The notes: generated by a model from the sequence alone, not told the origin. 64,000 bases of DNA from Streptococcus hyointestinalis (GCF_011039275.1 NZ_JAAKGB010000001.1:806001-870000), one strand, 5' to 3'; positions 1 through 9,644 are shown, numbered from the stretch's first letter. Made by a program: numbers and translations.

Positions 1-683
1 TCAAGGGATATGAGCTCAATCAAGGTTCTCGCAATTACCTTAGAGGTCTGCGTGAAAATGTGGTCGAGGATGTCAAGTTGGACCGCAATGCAACTAAGGA
101 CGGCTTGGTGCACCCGCTTGATGTCATTGATAGCTTGCAGGCGCATGTCACCGATGAGATGACAGTGACTGTGGATGTAGGTAGTCACTACATCTGGATG
201 GCACGCTATTTCAAGTCCTACGAAGCTCGTCACCTGCTCTTTTCAAACGGTATGCAAACACTAGGTGTGGCTTTGCCGTGGGCAATTGCCGCAGCGCGTG
301 TTCGTCCAAAGGAGACAATTGTATCCATCTCTGGGGACGGTGGCTTTCTCTTTTCAGGGCAAGAGCCTTAGACGGCTGTGCGCTTGAAACTACCTATTGT
401 ACACATCATCTGGAACGATGGCAAGTACAATATGGTCGAGTTCCAAGAAGAGATGAAGTATGGCCGCTCATCAGGCGTTGACTTAGGACCAGTTGACTTA
501 GTCAAATACGCAGAAAGTTGTGGTGCCAAAGGTTTCAGAGCTAACAGCAAAGAAAGCTTTGAACATCTTTTACAAGAAGCGCTGACTGAAGCGCAGAATG
601 GTCCAGTTTTGATTGACGAGCCGATTGATTACAAAGACAATATTAGCTTGGGAGAAACCATTTTACCAGATGAATTTTACTAA
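1..683 (+). pseudogene. alsS: Catabolic acetolactate synthase, C-terminal part, interrupted
   Basis: Thiamine-diphosphate enzyme that condenses two pyruvates to 2-acetolactate in the acetoin pathway. The window opens inside the gene, and about 226 codons remain in frame 3. Visible family marks are the TPP/Mg motif [11 protein letters not shown] (about 335-368) followed by [24 protein letters not shown] at 369-371 falls where the family has Glu in the QELETAVR stretch, and the same frame then continues to a TAA at 681-683. The budA homologue starts 12 bases downstream, the usual acetoin operon order. Family identity is secure. Whether the TAG is real or a sequence error cannot be told from here. 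Confidence 0.9.
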
Positions 684-694
684 AAGAGGAAATT

Positions 695-1414
695 ATGTCA
701 GAAGCGATTAAACTTTTTCAATACAATACGCACAGTGCTGTGATGGCAGGGCTTTACGGTGGGACTTTTACCATCGGTGAGTTGCTAGAGCACGGTGATT
801 TGGGGATTGGGACACTGGATTCTATTGACGGTGAGTTGATTGTGCTAGATGGCAAGGCTTATCAGGCAAAAGTCTCAGATGGTCGTGTAGAGGTCGTTGA
901 AGTATCTGAGGATGTCAAGGTTCCCTACGCCGCTGTTGTTCCTCATGAGGCTGAGGTGATTTTCAAACAACTCTTTGAGATGTCTGACAAAGAGTAGGAA
1001 AAGCGCATTGAGTCCTACTAAGACGGGGTCAATCTCTTTCGCTCCATCAAAATCACAGGGCATTTTGCACGCATGCATGTGCGCATGATTCCAAAGTCTA
1101 CCTCTGATCGTAAGTTGGCAGAGGTAGCGACACATCAGCCAGAGTACACGCAGGACAATGTCTCTGGAACGATTGTCGGCATTTGGACGCCCGAGATGTT
1201 TCATGGAGTGCGTGTGGCGGGCTATCACCAGCACTTTATCTCAGCTGACCACACGTTTGGTGGGCATGTGATGGACTGTGTCATCTCAGAAGGTAACGTT
1301 GAGGTGGGAGCTGTAGACCAGCGTGACCAGCGCTTTCCTGTCCAAGACCGCAAGTATCACGTTGCCAAGTTCAACATGGACGAGCTAAAGGATGCTAAAG
1401 ATAAGAGTGAATAA
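695..1414 (+). pseudogene. budA: Alpha-acetolactate decarboxylase, two internal stops
   Basis: Converts 2-acetolactate to acetoin. The frame is 239 codons, the normal family size, starting at the ATG after AGAGGAAATT. The zinc-ligand pattern of the family is present near the end (GYHQHFIS, then FGGHVMDCV about ten residues on), although the residue between the two His of GYHxH is normally Leu. TAG at 995-997 and TAA at 1019-1021 interrupt the frame between the N-terminal domain and the SIKITGHFARMHVR strand, with no frameshift. It follows alsS closely and ends at a bidirectional terminator. The symbol aldB is also used for this gene. Confidence 0.88.
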
Positions 1415-1416
1415 AA

Positions 1417-1446
1417 AATAAGACTGGATTTTCCAGTCTTATTTTT
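1417..1446. terminator. Bidirectional terminator between budA and fbpA
   Basis: The 12-base arm AATAAGACTGGA (1417-1428) pairs perfectly with TCCAGTCTTATT (1432-1443), with a three-base loop, a T-run after it and an A-run before it. It lies between the convergent 3' ends of budA and fbpA and overlaps the fbpA stop codon. Confidence 0.9.
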
Positions 1447-3103
1447 GTATACGCATACTCTCGATTTTGTCTGTGTCGGGTGTAACCCGCAGGGACTTTG
1501 GACCGGTGTAGGTGACAAATCCCGGTTTAGCGCCTGTTGGCTTGTTGAGGCGCTTGTCTTCAATCATATCTACCAGCACGAGATTTGACAGGCGATCTTT
1601 TGAGTAGTAGGCAGCCAGCTCGGCAGCGTCTGTTTTGACTTGGTCGCTAGGATTGAGAAAGTCACGGATAAGGACGTGACTTCCTGGGATGTCTTTGTCG
1701 AGAAACCAGAGTTCGCCTTTTTTTGCCATTTTAAAGGTCAATTCAACATTTTGCAGGTTATTACGCCCTACAAGAAGAATGGTCTTGCCGTCTGTTGCCA
1801 AATATTGCTCAGGCTTTTGGCGCACTTGTCGCTTATCGTGTCTGCGGCGCTTGATAAAGCCTGTCTGAACCAGCGCATCTCGAATATCAGCAATGGTAGC
1901 AAGCGACGCTAGGCTAAGTGCAGTCTCGACACTCTCCAGATAGCTGATGGTATGCTTGGTTTCTTCGATAATAGTAGTCAGGTGCTTCACCGCTTCTTTT
2001 AATTATTGGTAATTTTTAAAGTAGCGCTGCGCATTTTGGCTAGGCGACAGCGATTTATCAAGAGCAATCGTGATTTATTGGTTGGTGTAGTAATTGTCCA
2101 GCTCGACACTATCCTTATCGTTTGGCACCATAGAGAGATAAGTTGTCAGCAATTCGCCTTTTTGGCGGAATTCCTCAGCAGAAGCAGTGGCTTTAAGTTC
2201 CTTTTCCTGCTTAGCTAGTTTTTTGATGTTCTTGTCAAGCTCTGTCTGGACACGGTGAATAAGGTCGCTTGCCTGCTGGCTGATACGGTCACTCTCTGCC
2301 GTGTCTGTGTAATAATAATCTAATAACTCACCCAGACTATCAAAGCTCTGAACGCTATCTGAAAAATGCACAGCAGAAAAAGACTGTGTAGTCAGACTAG
2401 TCTCTACGGATTTTTCAAAGAAAGTGCGAAAGGCTTTTAGGGTCTGCTGCTCTGAAACCGTCAAGAGCTTTGCAAGCTCACTTGCTGTATCACGACCCAA
2501 ACCTTGAAAGGACATCTGCAGGTTTTTTGGCGTCAGCTCTTGCGTTTTTAATATCTCAAACAAGTCTTCATCCGAGATGTCAAAGGGATTTTTAGCGTCG
2601 GTCTTAGGTGGTTCGATATAGCTTGCTCCATGTAAAATGGTGCGGTAGCTGTTTTGCGAAAAGCCAACGTGCTTGATAGACTCGATAATCTTGCCTTCGT
2701 TTTTATCCACTAAGAGGATGTTGCTGTGCTTGCCCATGATTTCAACGATGAGCGTCACTTGGATGTCGTCGCCGATTACATTTTTATTGGAGACTGGCAT
2801 CTCTAGGATACGGTCGTTTTCGATTTGCCTAATATCCTCAAGGACCGCCCCTTGCGGATACTTGCGCATAATCATGGTAAAAGTATTGGGCTGCTGTGGA
2901 TTTTGAAAGTCGTTTTTAGTGACTTGGACACGCCCAAAGACAGGGAGAGCAGATAGGAGCAGTTGATAATTTTGGCGGTTGTTGCGAATGGTTAGTACCA
3001 TCTCACGCTCAAAAGGTTGATTGACCTTGTGGATACGCCCATAAAGGATTTGCTCTTTTAGTTCATTTGTTAAATAATGTAGGAAAAAGCCATCAAAAGA
3101 CAT
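1439..3103 (-). pseudogene. fbpA: NFACT protein (FbpA / RqcH-like), two internal stops
   Basis: Homologue of streptococcal fibronectin-binding protein FbpA, which belongs to the NFACT/Rqc2 family. In the family it binds stalled 50S-peptidyl-tRNA complexes (RqcH role), and some streptococcal members also bind fibronectin. The frame is 554 codons, full length, starting MSFDGFFLHYLTNEL. An NFACT-N domain comes first, then a coiled coil around residues 270-400, then NFACT-R near the C-terminus (GRNNLQNVELTFKMAKKGE, DIPGSHVLIR). The family has His where this sequence has Leu in ELWF(L). TAA codons at 2075-2077 and 2003-2005 (minus strand) interrupt the coiled-coil part, with no frameshift between pieces. 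It is divergent from the tryptophan transporter unit. Confidence 0.88.
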
Positions 3104-3204
3104 AATGATTACAGAAAAAACGCTGTTTTTCTGTTTCCTCCCTCTAAACTTAATTGTATTCTATTATAACATAGGACAATCTAAAGATTAGCTTAAAAAA
3201 ACGC

Positions 3205-3232
3205 TTGAAATTTTCAGAATATAGTGTATAAT
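3205..3232 (+). promoter_or_regulatory. Promoter of the tryptophan-type ABC transporter unit
   Basis: The -35 TTGAAA (3205-3210), a 16-base spacer and the -10 TATAAT (3227-3232) make a near-consensus sigma-A promoter. It stands about 40 bases before the leader peptide start and 250 bases before the transporter genes. Confidence 0.8.
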
Positions 3233-3272
3233 TAAGAGTATAGTATATTTCAGTTTAGAAAAGGAGACTAGC

Positions 3273-3317
3273 ATGACAAGAACAATCTTAAAAGCATGGC
3301 AAAGCTGGCGTAGATGA
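3273..3317 (+). CDS. Leader peptide with two Trp codons
   Basis: A 14-codon reading frame, MTRTILKAWQSWRR, preceded by the strong ribosome binding site AAAAGGAGA (3259-3267). Two of its last six codons are Trp. It lies between a good promoter and a Rho-independent terminator that precedes a transporter of the TrpXYZ type. By analogy with classic trp attenuation, ribosome stalling at the Trp codons would decide which downstream hairpin forms. The peptide and site are read directly from sequence; the regulatory role is inferred. Confidence 0.75.
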   Translation: MTRTILKAWQSWRR

Positions 3318-3334
3318 GGTTGTATTTATGGTAA

Positions 3335-3428
3335 GCATAGATACGCCATTTGTGAACTTCAAAAACGTATCTATGCGCTAGTCTTATTATCAGTATAGCG
3401 CAAGGTAGTGGTCTATCAGGCGCTTTTT
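3335..3428 (+). promoter_or_regulatory. Trp-type transcription attenuator
   Basis: Three overlapping stems follow the leader peptide. GCATAGATACG (3335-3345) pairs perfectly with CGTATCTATGC (3366-3376). GCGCTA (3375-3380) pairs with TAGCGC (3396-3401). AGCGC (3397-3401) pairs with GCGCT (3420-3424), followed by a T-run to 3428, which is the terminator. The second and third stems share bases and cannot coexist with their neighbours, giving a 1:2, 2:3, 3:4 switch. In addition, GACTAGC just before the leader start codon is complementary to GCTAGTC at 3377-3383. The pairing is seen; the response to tryptophan is inferred. Confidence 0.72.
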
Positions 3429-3477
3429 GTTTTTTGAAGTTTACGATGAAGAAATAGTAGTTATTAGGAGGCAAAAG

Positions 3478-4473
3478 ATGAAAAATAAAGCGTTAATCGC
3501 AACGTTAATCGGTTTAGTGGTCTTAGTTTGTGGCTCGCTCATCTATGACGCAACAAGTAACCAAGCAGGCAGTAAAAATAAGGTCGTCAAGGTCGGTATC
3601 TTGCAGTATGTGACTCATGATGCGCTGGATGAGATTGAGCGTGGGATTGTAGACGGCTTGAAAGACGCTGGTTATTCTGGTGCTAATATCAAATTGACCG
3701 TGCTCAAGGCCGAAGGCGACCAAAGTAAGATTCAAACCATGAGCAGGCAGTTGGTCGCTGCTAAAAATGACGAGGTCATTGGTATTGCGACACCAGCAGC
3801 CCAAGGTTTAGCGTCAGCGACCAAGGACATCCCAGTTGTCATGGGAGCTATCTCAGACCCAGTTGGCGCAAAGCTAGTCAAAAACCTCAAAAAACCAGAG
3901 GGCAATGTGACAGGTGTCTCTAACCAAGTCCCTATCAAGCAAACAGTGGAGCTCATCCAAGAGGTGACACCATCTGCCAAAACTATCGGTGTGCTCTACG
4001 CTAGTAGCGAGGACAACTCTGTCTCACAAGTCGCACAGTTTAAAAAATACGCTCAAAAGGCAGGCTTAAGCGTCAAAGAATACGCAGTACCGACAACCAA
4101 TGAAATTAAAACCACCATGTCTGTCATGACTGGGCAAGTTGATGCGGTCTTTGTCCCACAAGACAATACCATCGCAAGCGCCTTCACGACCGTTGTCAAT
4201 GAGGCAAATAGTGCTAAAATCCCAGTCTACTCAAGTGTTGATACTATGGTGAAGCAGGGCAGTATCGGCTCTATCGCACAAAGTCAGTACGGTCTTGGGA
4301 CAGAGACAGCAAAAGTGGCGGTTAAGCTATTAGCAGGACAAAAGGTGGCAGATGTTCCTGTCAAGGTTGTTGACACAGGGACAGCAACGCAGAACTTGAA
4401 GGCAGCTAAGTTGCTAGATATTACCATCTCTGATGAGCTGCTCAAAAGAGCAGATATTGCGGTTAAAGAATAA
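3478..4473 (+). CDS. trpX: ABC transporter substrate-binding protein (TrpX-like)
   Basis: Exported substrate-binding component of the ABC_sub_bind family, 331 residues. The start is the ATG after AGGAGG (3466-3471). An N-terminal hydrophobic segment (ALIATLIGLVVLVCGSLI) serves as signal or anchor; there is no clear lipobox. The mature part shows the family's blocks VKVGILQYVTHDALDEIERG, GIATPAAQGLAS and PVVMGAISDPVGAKLV. Streptococcal relatives are described as tryptophan or aromatic amino acid importers, and the Trp-codon leader upstream supports tryptophan here. It forms an operon with the permease and ATPase that follow. The frame is intact. Confidence 0.85.
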   Translation: MKNKALIATLIGLVVLVCGSLIYDATSNQAGSKNKVVKVGILQYVTHDALDEIERGIVDGLKDAGYSGANIKLTVLKAEGDQSKIQTMSRQLVAAKNDEVIGIATPAAQGLASATKDIPVVMGAISDPVGAKLVKNLKKPEGNVTGVSNQVPIKQTVELIQEVTPSAKTIGVLYASSEDNSVSQVAQFKKYAQKAGLSVKEYAVPTTNEIKTTMSVMTGQVDAVFVPQDNTIASAFTTVVNEANSAKIPVYSSVDTMVKQGSIGSIAQSQYGLGTETAKVAVKLLAGQKVADVPVKVVDTGTATQNLKAAKLLDITISDELLKRADIAVKE

Positions 4474-4493
4474 GGATAGGAAAAGAGAAGATT

Positions 4494-5363
4494 ATGATTA
4501 TTTCATCTGTATCACAGGGCTTGCTCTGGGGAGTATTGGGGTTAGGGAATTATCTGACCTTTAGGATTTTGAATTTTCCAGATATGACAACAGAAGGTTC
4601 TTTTCCGCTAGGAGGAGCGGTTACAGTGACTCTTACAAACAGTAACGTCAATCCTTTATTGGCAACGCAAGCGGGTATGATTGCAGGCATGCTGGCTGGT
4701 CTGGTCACAGGACTCTTCTATACAAAGGGCAAGATTCCAACTCTTCTGGCTGGGATTCTAGTCATGACCTCTTGTAACTCAGTCATGCTCATGGTTATGG
4801 GACGAGCAAACTTGGGGCTGTCTGACCACAAGACACTGCAAGACTATCTGCCATTTAGCGACGATGTCAATTTATTGGTGCTTGGTTTGATTGCGGTTGT
4901 GCTGGTTATTAGTTGTGTGCTGTATTTTCTCTACACACTCTTTGGGCAAGCTTACATCGCAACAGGAGATAATCCAGAGATGGCAAAGAGTTGTGGTATC
5001 AACACCGACCGCAAGGAGGACATGGGACTTGTCGTCTCAAACGGCTTGATTGCGCTATCAGGCGCTCTTGTCAGCCAGCAAGACGGCTATGCGGACGTTT
5101 CTAAAGGGATTGGTGTTATTGTTATCGGGCTTGCTAGCATTATCATTGGTGAGGTGCTCTACTCGACTAGCCTGACTCTTCTTGAGCGCGTGATTGCTAT
5201 TGTGATTGGCTCTATCTTGTATCAATTTTTAATCACAGCAGTTATCGCCCTAGTCTTTAATACCAATTACCTCAAGTTGTTCAGCGCCATTGTGCTTGCT
5301 ATTTGCCTCATGGTGCCAGTACTCAAGCAGAAGATTTTTAAAGGGATGAGGTGGTCAAGATGA
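4494..5363 (+). CDS. trpY: ABC transporter permease (TrpY-like)
   Basis: Integral membrane component, 289 residues, with about eight hydrophobic segments. The family block LGNYLTFRILNFPDMTTEGSF is at residues 17-37, and KGKIPTLLAGILVMTSCNS is in the middle. It follows the binding protein by 20 bases, and its stop codon overlaps the ATPase start (ATGA), indicating translational coupling. Together with the neighbours it forms an importer, probably for tryptophan. The frame is intact, and the length is typical. Confidence 0.85.
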   Translation: MIISSVSQGLLWGVLGLGNYLTFRILNFPDMTTEGSFPLGGAVTVTLTNSNVNPLLATQAGMIAGMLAGLVTGLFYTKGKIPTLLAGILVMTSCNSVMLMVMGRANLGLSDHKTLQDYLPFSDDVNLLVLGLIAVVLVISCVLYFLYTLFGQAYIATGDNPEMAKSCGINTDRKEDMGLVVSNGLIALSGALVSQQDGYADVSKGIGVIVIGLASIIIGEVLYSTSLTLLERVIAIVIGSILYQFLITAVIALVFNTNYLKLFSAIVLAICLMVPVLKQKIFKGMRWSR

Positions 5364-6118
5364 AAACAATTGTCGAGTTAAAAGATGCAACTGTCCAAGT
5401 CAATAACGGCTTTGATGAGGTCAAGACCATACGTGACCATGTCAATCTAACCATTTATGAGCACGATTACATTACCATCTTAGGGGGAAATGGTGCTGGG
5501 AAATCAACCGTGTTCAATGTTATTGCAGGCACACTCATGCTAACAGGTGGCAGCATTTCCATTCTCGGCGAGGACGTGACGCACCTGCCTGCGCAAAAGC
5601 GAGCTAACTATCTTGCACGTGTCTTTCAAGATCCCAAGATGGGAACAGCGCCACGAATGACCGTCGCTGAAAATCTCCTTATTGCCAAATTCCGAGGGCA
5701 AAAACGTGGTTTTGTGCCACGTCGAATCCATCACTACCAAGAAGAGTTTGAGCAATTAGTGCAAAAAACAGGAAATGGCTTAGAAAAGCACTTATAGACG
5801 CCGACAGGGCTTTTATCTGGTGGTCAACGTCAGGCGCTTAGACTTTGGATGGCAACCTTGCAGCGCCCTGAGCTCTTGCTACGTGATGAGCACACGGCAG
5901 CGCGTGACCCTAAAACGAGCGTATCATTGAAGAACTTGACCGATGAGTTTGTGACTGGGGATAAGCTGACAGCGCTCATGATTACCCACCACAAGGAGGA
6001 CTCTCTCAAGTACGGCAAACGTGTCCTAGTCATGAAAGACGGCAAAATCGTCTCTGACCTAAATCAAGCACAAAAACAAGAAATTACCATCACAGACTAT
6101 TATCAGTTGTTGGACTAA
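5360..6118 (+). pseudogene. trpZ: ABC transporter ATPase (TrpZ-like), internal TAG
   Basis: Cytoplasmic ATPase of the importer, 252 codons. The start is the ATG that overlaps the permease stop. Walker A is GGNGAGKST (about residues 44-52) and the Q-loop is VFQDP. A TAG at 5795-5797 stands where the family has Glu before TPTGLLSGGQRQ, so the signature and Walker B lie beyond it in the same frame. Walker B reads LLLRDEHTA and the D-loop ARDP, where the family has Leu in both places (LLLLDEHTAALDP), two Leu-to-Arg changes in the catalytic core. The family comparison is from memory. As written it would be truncated before the signature motif. Confidence 0.82.
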
Positions 6119-6191
6119 TATTATGAAAAGACTAGTGAAAACTAGACTTTGTAGCGCTTTACAGCCCTTAAGAGAAAGTTTGATGAAATTA

Positions 6192-6200
6192 TGGTATAAT
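6192..6200 (+). promoter_or_regulatory. Extended -10 promoter upstream of RNase J2
   Basis: TGGTATAAT is an extended -10 element (TG-N-TATAAT). No good -35 is visible. It lies about 55 bases before the AAGGAG ribosome binding site of the RNase J2 gene. The same TGGTATAAT form recurs before rpiA and the glycosyltransferase operon. Confidence 0.6.
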
Positions 6201-6290
6201 GAAAGAGCTATAAATTGACTTGCTAAGAGCAAGGACCGTATGTAAATGAAAACAATTAAGGAGTAAAAACAAAAGGAAGATATCAAAATC

Positions 6291-7934
6291 ATGGCACTGG
6301 GAGGTGTTCGAGAAAATGGTAAAAACTTATACATCGTAGAAGTCAACGACTCAATTTTTGTGCTGGACGCTGGGCTGAAATATCCAGAAAATGAACAGCT
6401 CGGTGTGGATGTGGACATCCCAAACTAGGAGTATCTGATTGAGAACAAAAGGCGTGTGCAAGGAAACTTTGTGACCCATGGGCATGCCGACGCTATCGGG
6501 GCTTTGCCTTACATCATCTCAGAAGTGCGTGCACCTGTGTTTGGCTCGCCTTTGACTATAGAATTGGCAAAGCTATTTGTTAAAAACAATAGCTCTGTTA
6601 AAAAATTCAATAATTTCCACGTGATTGACAGAGAAACCGAGATTGAGTTTCAAGACGCTGTGATTACATTCTTTAAGACCACACACTCTATCCCAGAAAG
6701 TATGGGGATTGTCGTGGGAACAAAAGAGGGCAACATCGTCTACACAGGTGATTTCAAGTGTGACCAAGCAGCCAGAAAATATTACCAAACAGACCTTGGA
6801 CGTCTAGCTGAGATAGGACGAGAAGGGGTCTTGGCTCTTCTTTCAGACTCGGCAAATGCTAGCAGCACCGAGCAGACTGCGAGTGCGTTTGAGGTGGGCG
6901 ATGAGATTGCTAATGACATCGGAAGCGCTGAAGGACGTGTCATTGTAGCAGCAGTAGCCAGCAACTTGGTGCGAATCCAACAAGTGTTTGACGCAGCAGC
7001 AGAGTACGGACGTAAGGTGGTCTTGACTGGGTTTGACGCAGAAAATATCGTCCGCACAGCCACCCGCATGAAAAAAATCCGTCTGGAGGACAGCCAACTC
7101 TTCATCAAACCAAAGGACATGAGCCGCTTTGCAGACAATGAGCTGGTTATTCTTGAGACAGGGCGTATGGGTGAGCCAATTCACGGGCTTCAAAAGATGG
7201 CGATTGGACGCCCCCGCTATGTTGAGATTAAAGAGGGCGACCTTGTCTTTATCGTCACAACGCCCAGTATAGCTCAAGAAGCGCTGGTTGCACGTACGGA
7301 AAACGTGATTTACAGGGCAGGCGGGACAGTCAAAGACATCACGCAAGACTTGCGTGTGACTGGTCATGCCAACGGACGTGACCTCCAGCTCATGCTTAAC
7401 CTTCTAAAACCACAATATCTCTTCCCTATCCAAGGGGAGTAACGTGACTTGGCTGCTCATGCTAGTCTGGCTCAGGAAGTGGGCATGTTTCCAGAAAACA
7501 TCTATATCGTCAAACGTGGAGACGTCATGGTGCTTCATGAGGACGGCTTTGTCCATGAGGGCGGTATTGCTGCTAGTGATGTGATGATTGAAGGAAATTC
7601 CATCGGTGACGTAGGTAACATCGTTTTGCGTGACCGCAAGGTGCTCTCAGAGGACGGTATCTTTAACGTTGCCATCACGGTCAATAAAAAAGAAAAGAAA
7701 ATCGTCTCTAAAGCTAAAGACCACACACGTGGTTTTGTCTACGTTAAAAAGAGTCGTGACATTTTACGTGAAGGCGCTGAGTTGGTCAATGCCAGCGTTG
7801 AAAATTACTTGGCGCAGGACACCTTTGACTGGGGTGAGCTAAAGAGTGCGGTGCGTGACGATATCAGCAAGTTCCTCTTTGAGCAAACCAAACGTCGTCC
7901 AGCTATTCTCCCTGTTGTTATGGAAGTGCGTTAA
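6291..7934 (+). pseudogene. rnjB: Ribonuclease J2, two internal stops and weak start
   Basis: Metallo-beta-lactamase/beta-CASP nuclease that partners RNase J1 in mRNA decay and 5' processing. The frame is about 547 codons, the family length. Beginning [12 protein letters not shown], it shows FVTHGHADAIGALP, YTGDFK, SDSANA and ILETGRMGEP, and ends QTKRRPAILPVVMEVR. TAG at 6426-6428 replaces a residue in IPN(M)EYL, and TAA at 7440-7442 takes the place of Tyr in GEYRDLAAHA. The usual start lies about seven codons earlier, after AAGGAG, but here that region reads AAACAAAAGGAAGATATC with no start codon, so I begin at the next ATG. No frameshift is present. Confidence 0.87.
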
Positions 7935-7946
7935 GGAGGTAAGATT

Positions 7947-8741
7947 ATGGCATTTTTAAAGATTGAATACCATACAAGGGCACTGGCAATGGAGCGTTGG
8001 GTCAATGTCATCTACCCAGATGGTTTTGAGATTGACGAGTCAGAGGTGGATGCTACAGACATTCCTGTCTTGTATCTGCTCCACGGTATGGGTGGCAATG
8101 AAAACTCATGGCAAAAACGAACAGGCATCGAGCGACTTTTGCGTCATACCAATCTGATTGTGGTTATGCCCTCGACAGACCTCTCTTTGTATACCAATAC
8201 CAAGTATCAAATGGCTTACTACGATGCGATTGCGCTTGAGTTGCCACAAGTTTTGCAGCGCTTTTTCCCAAACATGACCACAAAGCGTGAGAAAACCTTT
8301 ATTGCAGGGCTTTCTATGGGTGGCTACGGCGCTTACAAGATTGCCATGAAAACCAAACGTTTCTCTCATGCCGCTTCTTTTTCTGGTGCTTTAGGCTATT
8401 CTTACGACATGCTGGCTGTAGCGCTCAATGATACCAATACTACACCAGCCTACTGGGAAGGAAACTTTGGAGAGCTGACTCCTGAAAACTTTGAACAGCA
8501 TAGCTTGTCCACTATGGCGGAATCTTCTGATAAGAAAACTAAGTATTACTCTTTGTGTGGGTATGAGGACTTCCTTTTTGAGCTCAATGAAAGAGCGGTC
8601 AAAGGCTTTACAGAGCTTGGCTTAGACATTGAGTACCACAAAGACCACGGCAAGCACGAGTGGTATTATAGGAACAAGCAATAGGAAAAACTCTTTGAGT
8701 GGCTACCGATTGACTATAAAAAAGAAGAACTCTTTTCTTAA
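7947..8741 (+). pseudogene. Alpha/beta-hydrolase, esterase D / S-formylglutathione hydrolase-like
   Basis: Putative tributyrin-type esterase of the esterase family (PF00756), 264 codons, following RNase J2 by 12 bases behind AAGGAGG. The oxyanion block is LLHGMGGNENSWQ (residues 48-60) and the nucleophile elbow is GLSMGGYGA (about 119-127). The late His lies in HGKHEWYY. A TAG at 8682-8684, probably a former TTG Leu codon, cuts off the last 19 codons (EKLFEWLPIDY to FS). The truncated product could still contain the full catalytic triad. The Arg after HEWYY is normally Trp. Streptococcal EstA-like tributyrin esterases have this size. Confidence 0.8.
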
Positions 8742-8790
8742 AAAAGACATAAATGTCTCTCTTTGTCGTGTGATTTGTAATGTTTTGCTA

Positions 8791-8818
8791 TTGTCTTGTC
8801 ACAAAAGTTTGTTATAAT
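8791..8818 (+). promoter_or_regulatory. Promoter of the metalloprotease gene
   Basis: The -35 TTGTCT (8791-8796), a 16-base spacer and the -10 TATAAT (8813-8818) lie 40 bases before the ATG of the downstream gene. Confidence 0.65.
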
Positions 8819-8858
8819 GAGGGTCAAGATTTTATGAAAATAGATTGTGAGATTTTGT

Positions 8859-9578
8859 ATGACATCCATTTTTAGAATGTTATTTGCCACTCCACGAGCT
8901 ATTGTACGGCTTGTTTGGCGCTTGTTTTGGGGAATTGTCAAGACAGCTATTGTTCTTTGTGTGATTCTATTTGCAAACAATTTTTACGCCGAACATAGTA
9001 ATTCTGCTCTTGCCCAATCCATCTTTCAGATAAGAGAGACTGTATCCAATTTTTTTAGTTCAACGTCAGCATCTGAACTCAAACAAACTCTCTCTCATCT
9101 CTCAACAGATGATTTTGTGACTTATGACGGTGCACGCTGGACGCATCCAAAAGCGACAGTTTACATCGCCTCAACTGACGCCCCCTTAGTGGCAGCTTAC
9201 CAAGAAGCTCTAGCAAATAGGAATGCCACAGGAATCTTCACCTTCACACAAGTGACGAATAAAAGTGACGCTCAAATCATCTTGACCGATGAGTCAGACA
9301 GCAGCAGTCAAGCAGCAGGACTCGCAGAGCTTAAAACCAAAAGCGTGACCAACCATATCACGCATGTTGACGTAAAACTCAATCGCTATTATCTTTTAGA
9401 CAATGATTTTGGCTACACCTATGAGCGCATTGTCAATACAGCTGAGCATGAGCTGGGGCACGCCATCGGTCTATCTCATGATGACAACGAAGACTCTGTC
9501 ATGCAGTCGTCAGGTTCTTACTATGGTATCCAGCAAGTGGATATAGCAGCTGTCAATAAACTCTATCAAGAAAACTAG
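8859..9578 (+). CDS. Membrane-anchored matrixin-like zinc metalloprotease
   Basis: A 239-residue protein with an N-terminal membrane segment (IVRLVWRLFWGIVKTAIVLCVILFA lies in residues about 15-40) and an extracellular C-terminal domain. The extended zinc motif HELGHAIGLSH, followed by SVMQSSG, is the HExxHxxGxxH plus Met-turn pattern of matrixin/M10-type proteases. It has its own promoter and stands alone between the esterase and rpiA. The frame is intact. The ATG at 8859 is preferred over an upstream GTG at 8847. The substrate is unknown; surface-protein or peptide processing is possible. Confidence 0.72.
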   Translation: MTSIFRMLFATPRAIVRLVWRLFWGIVKTAIVLCVILFANNFYAEHSNSALAQSIFQIRETVSNFFSSTSASELKQTLSHLSTDDFVTYDGARWTHPKATVYIASTDAPLVAAYQEALANRNATGIFTFTQVTNKSDAQIILTDESDSSSQAAGLAELKTKSVTNHITHVDVKLNRYYLLDNDFGYTYERIVNTAEHELGHAIGLSHDDNEDSVMQSSGSYYGIQQVDIAAVNKLYQEN

Positions 9579-9599
9579 TTTTATAGGATATCTTTTCAG

Positions 9600-9617
9600 G
9601 CAGGCTTTGCCTGCTTT
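9600..9617 (+). terminator. Weak terminator after the metalloprotease gene
   Basis: The GCAGGC arm (9600-9605) pairs with GCCTGC (9609-9614) over a TTT loop, followed by only three T bases. It sits 22 bases after the stop codon. Confidence 0.45.
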
Positions 9618-9644
9618 GTAGCTGTAAATACTAGCATGAAAATG

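Noticed and set aside
8738..8980. Minus-strand frame opposite the metalloprotease start
   Set aside because: It overlaps a better-supported gene with promoter and zinc motif, and has no recognisable domain.
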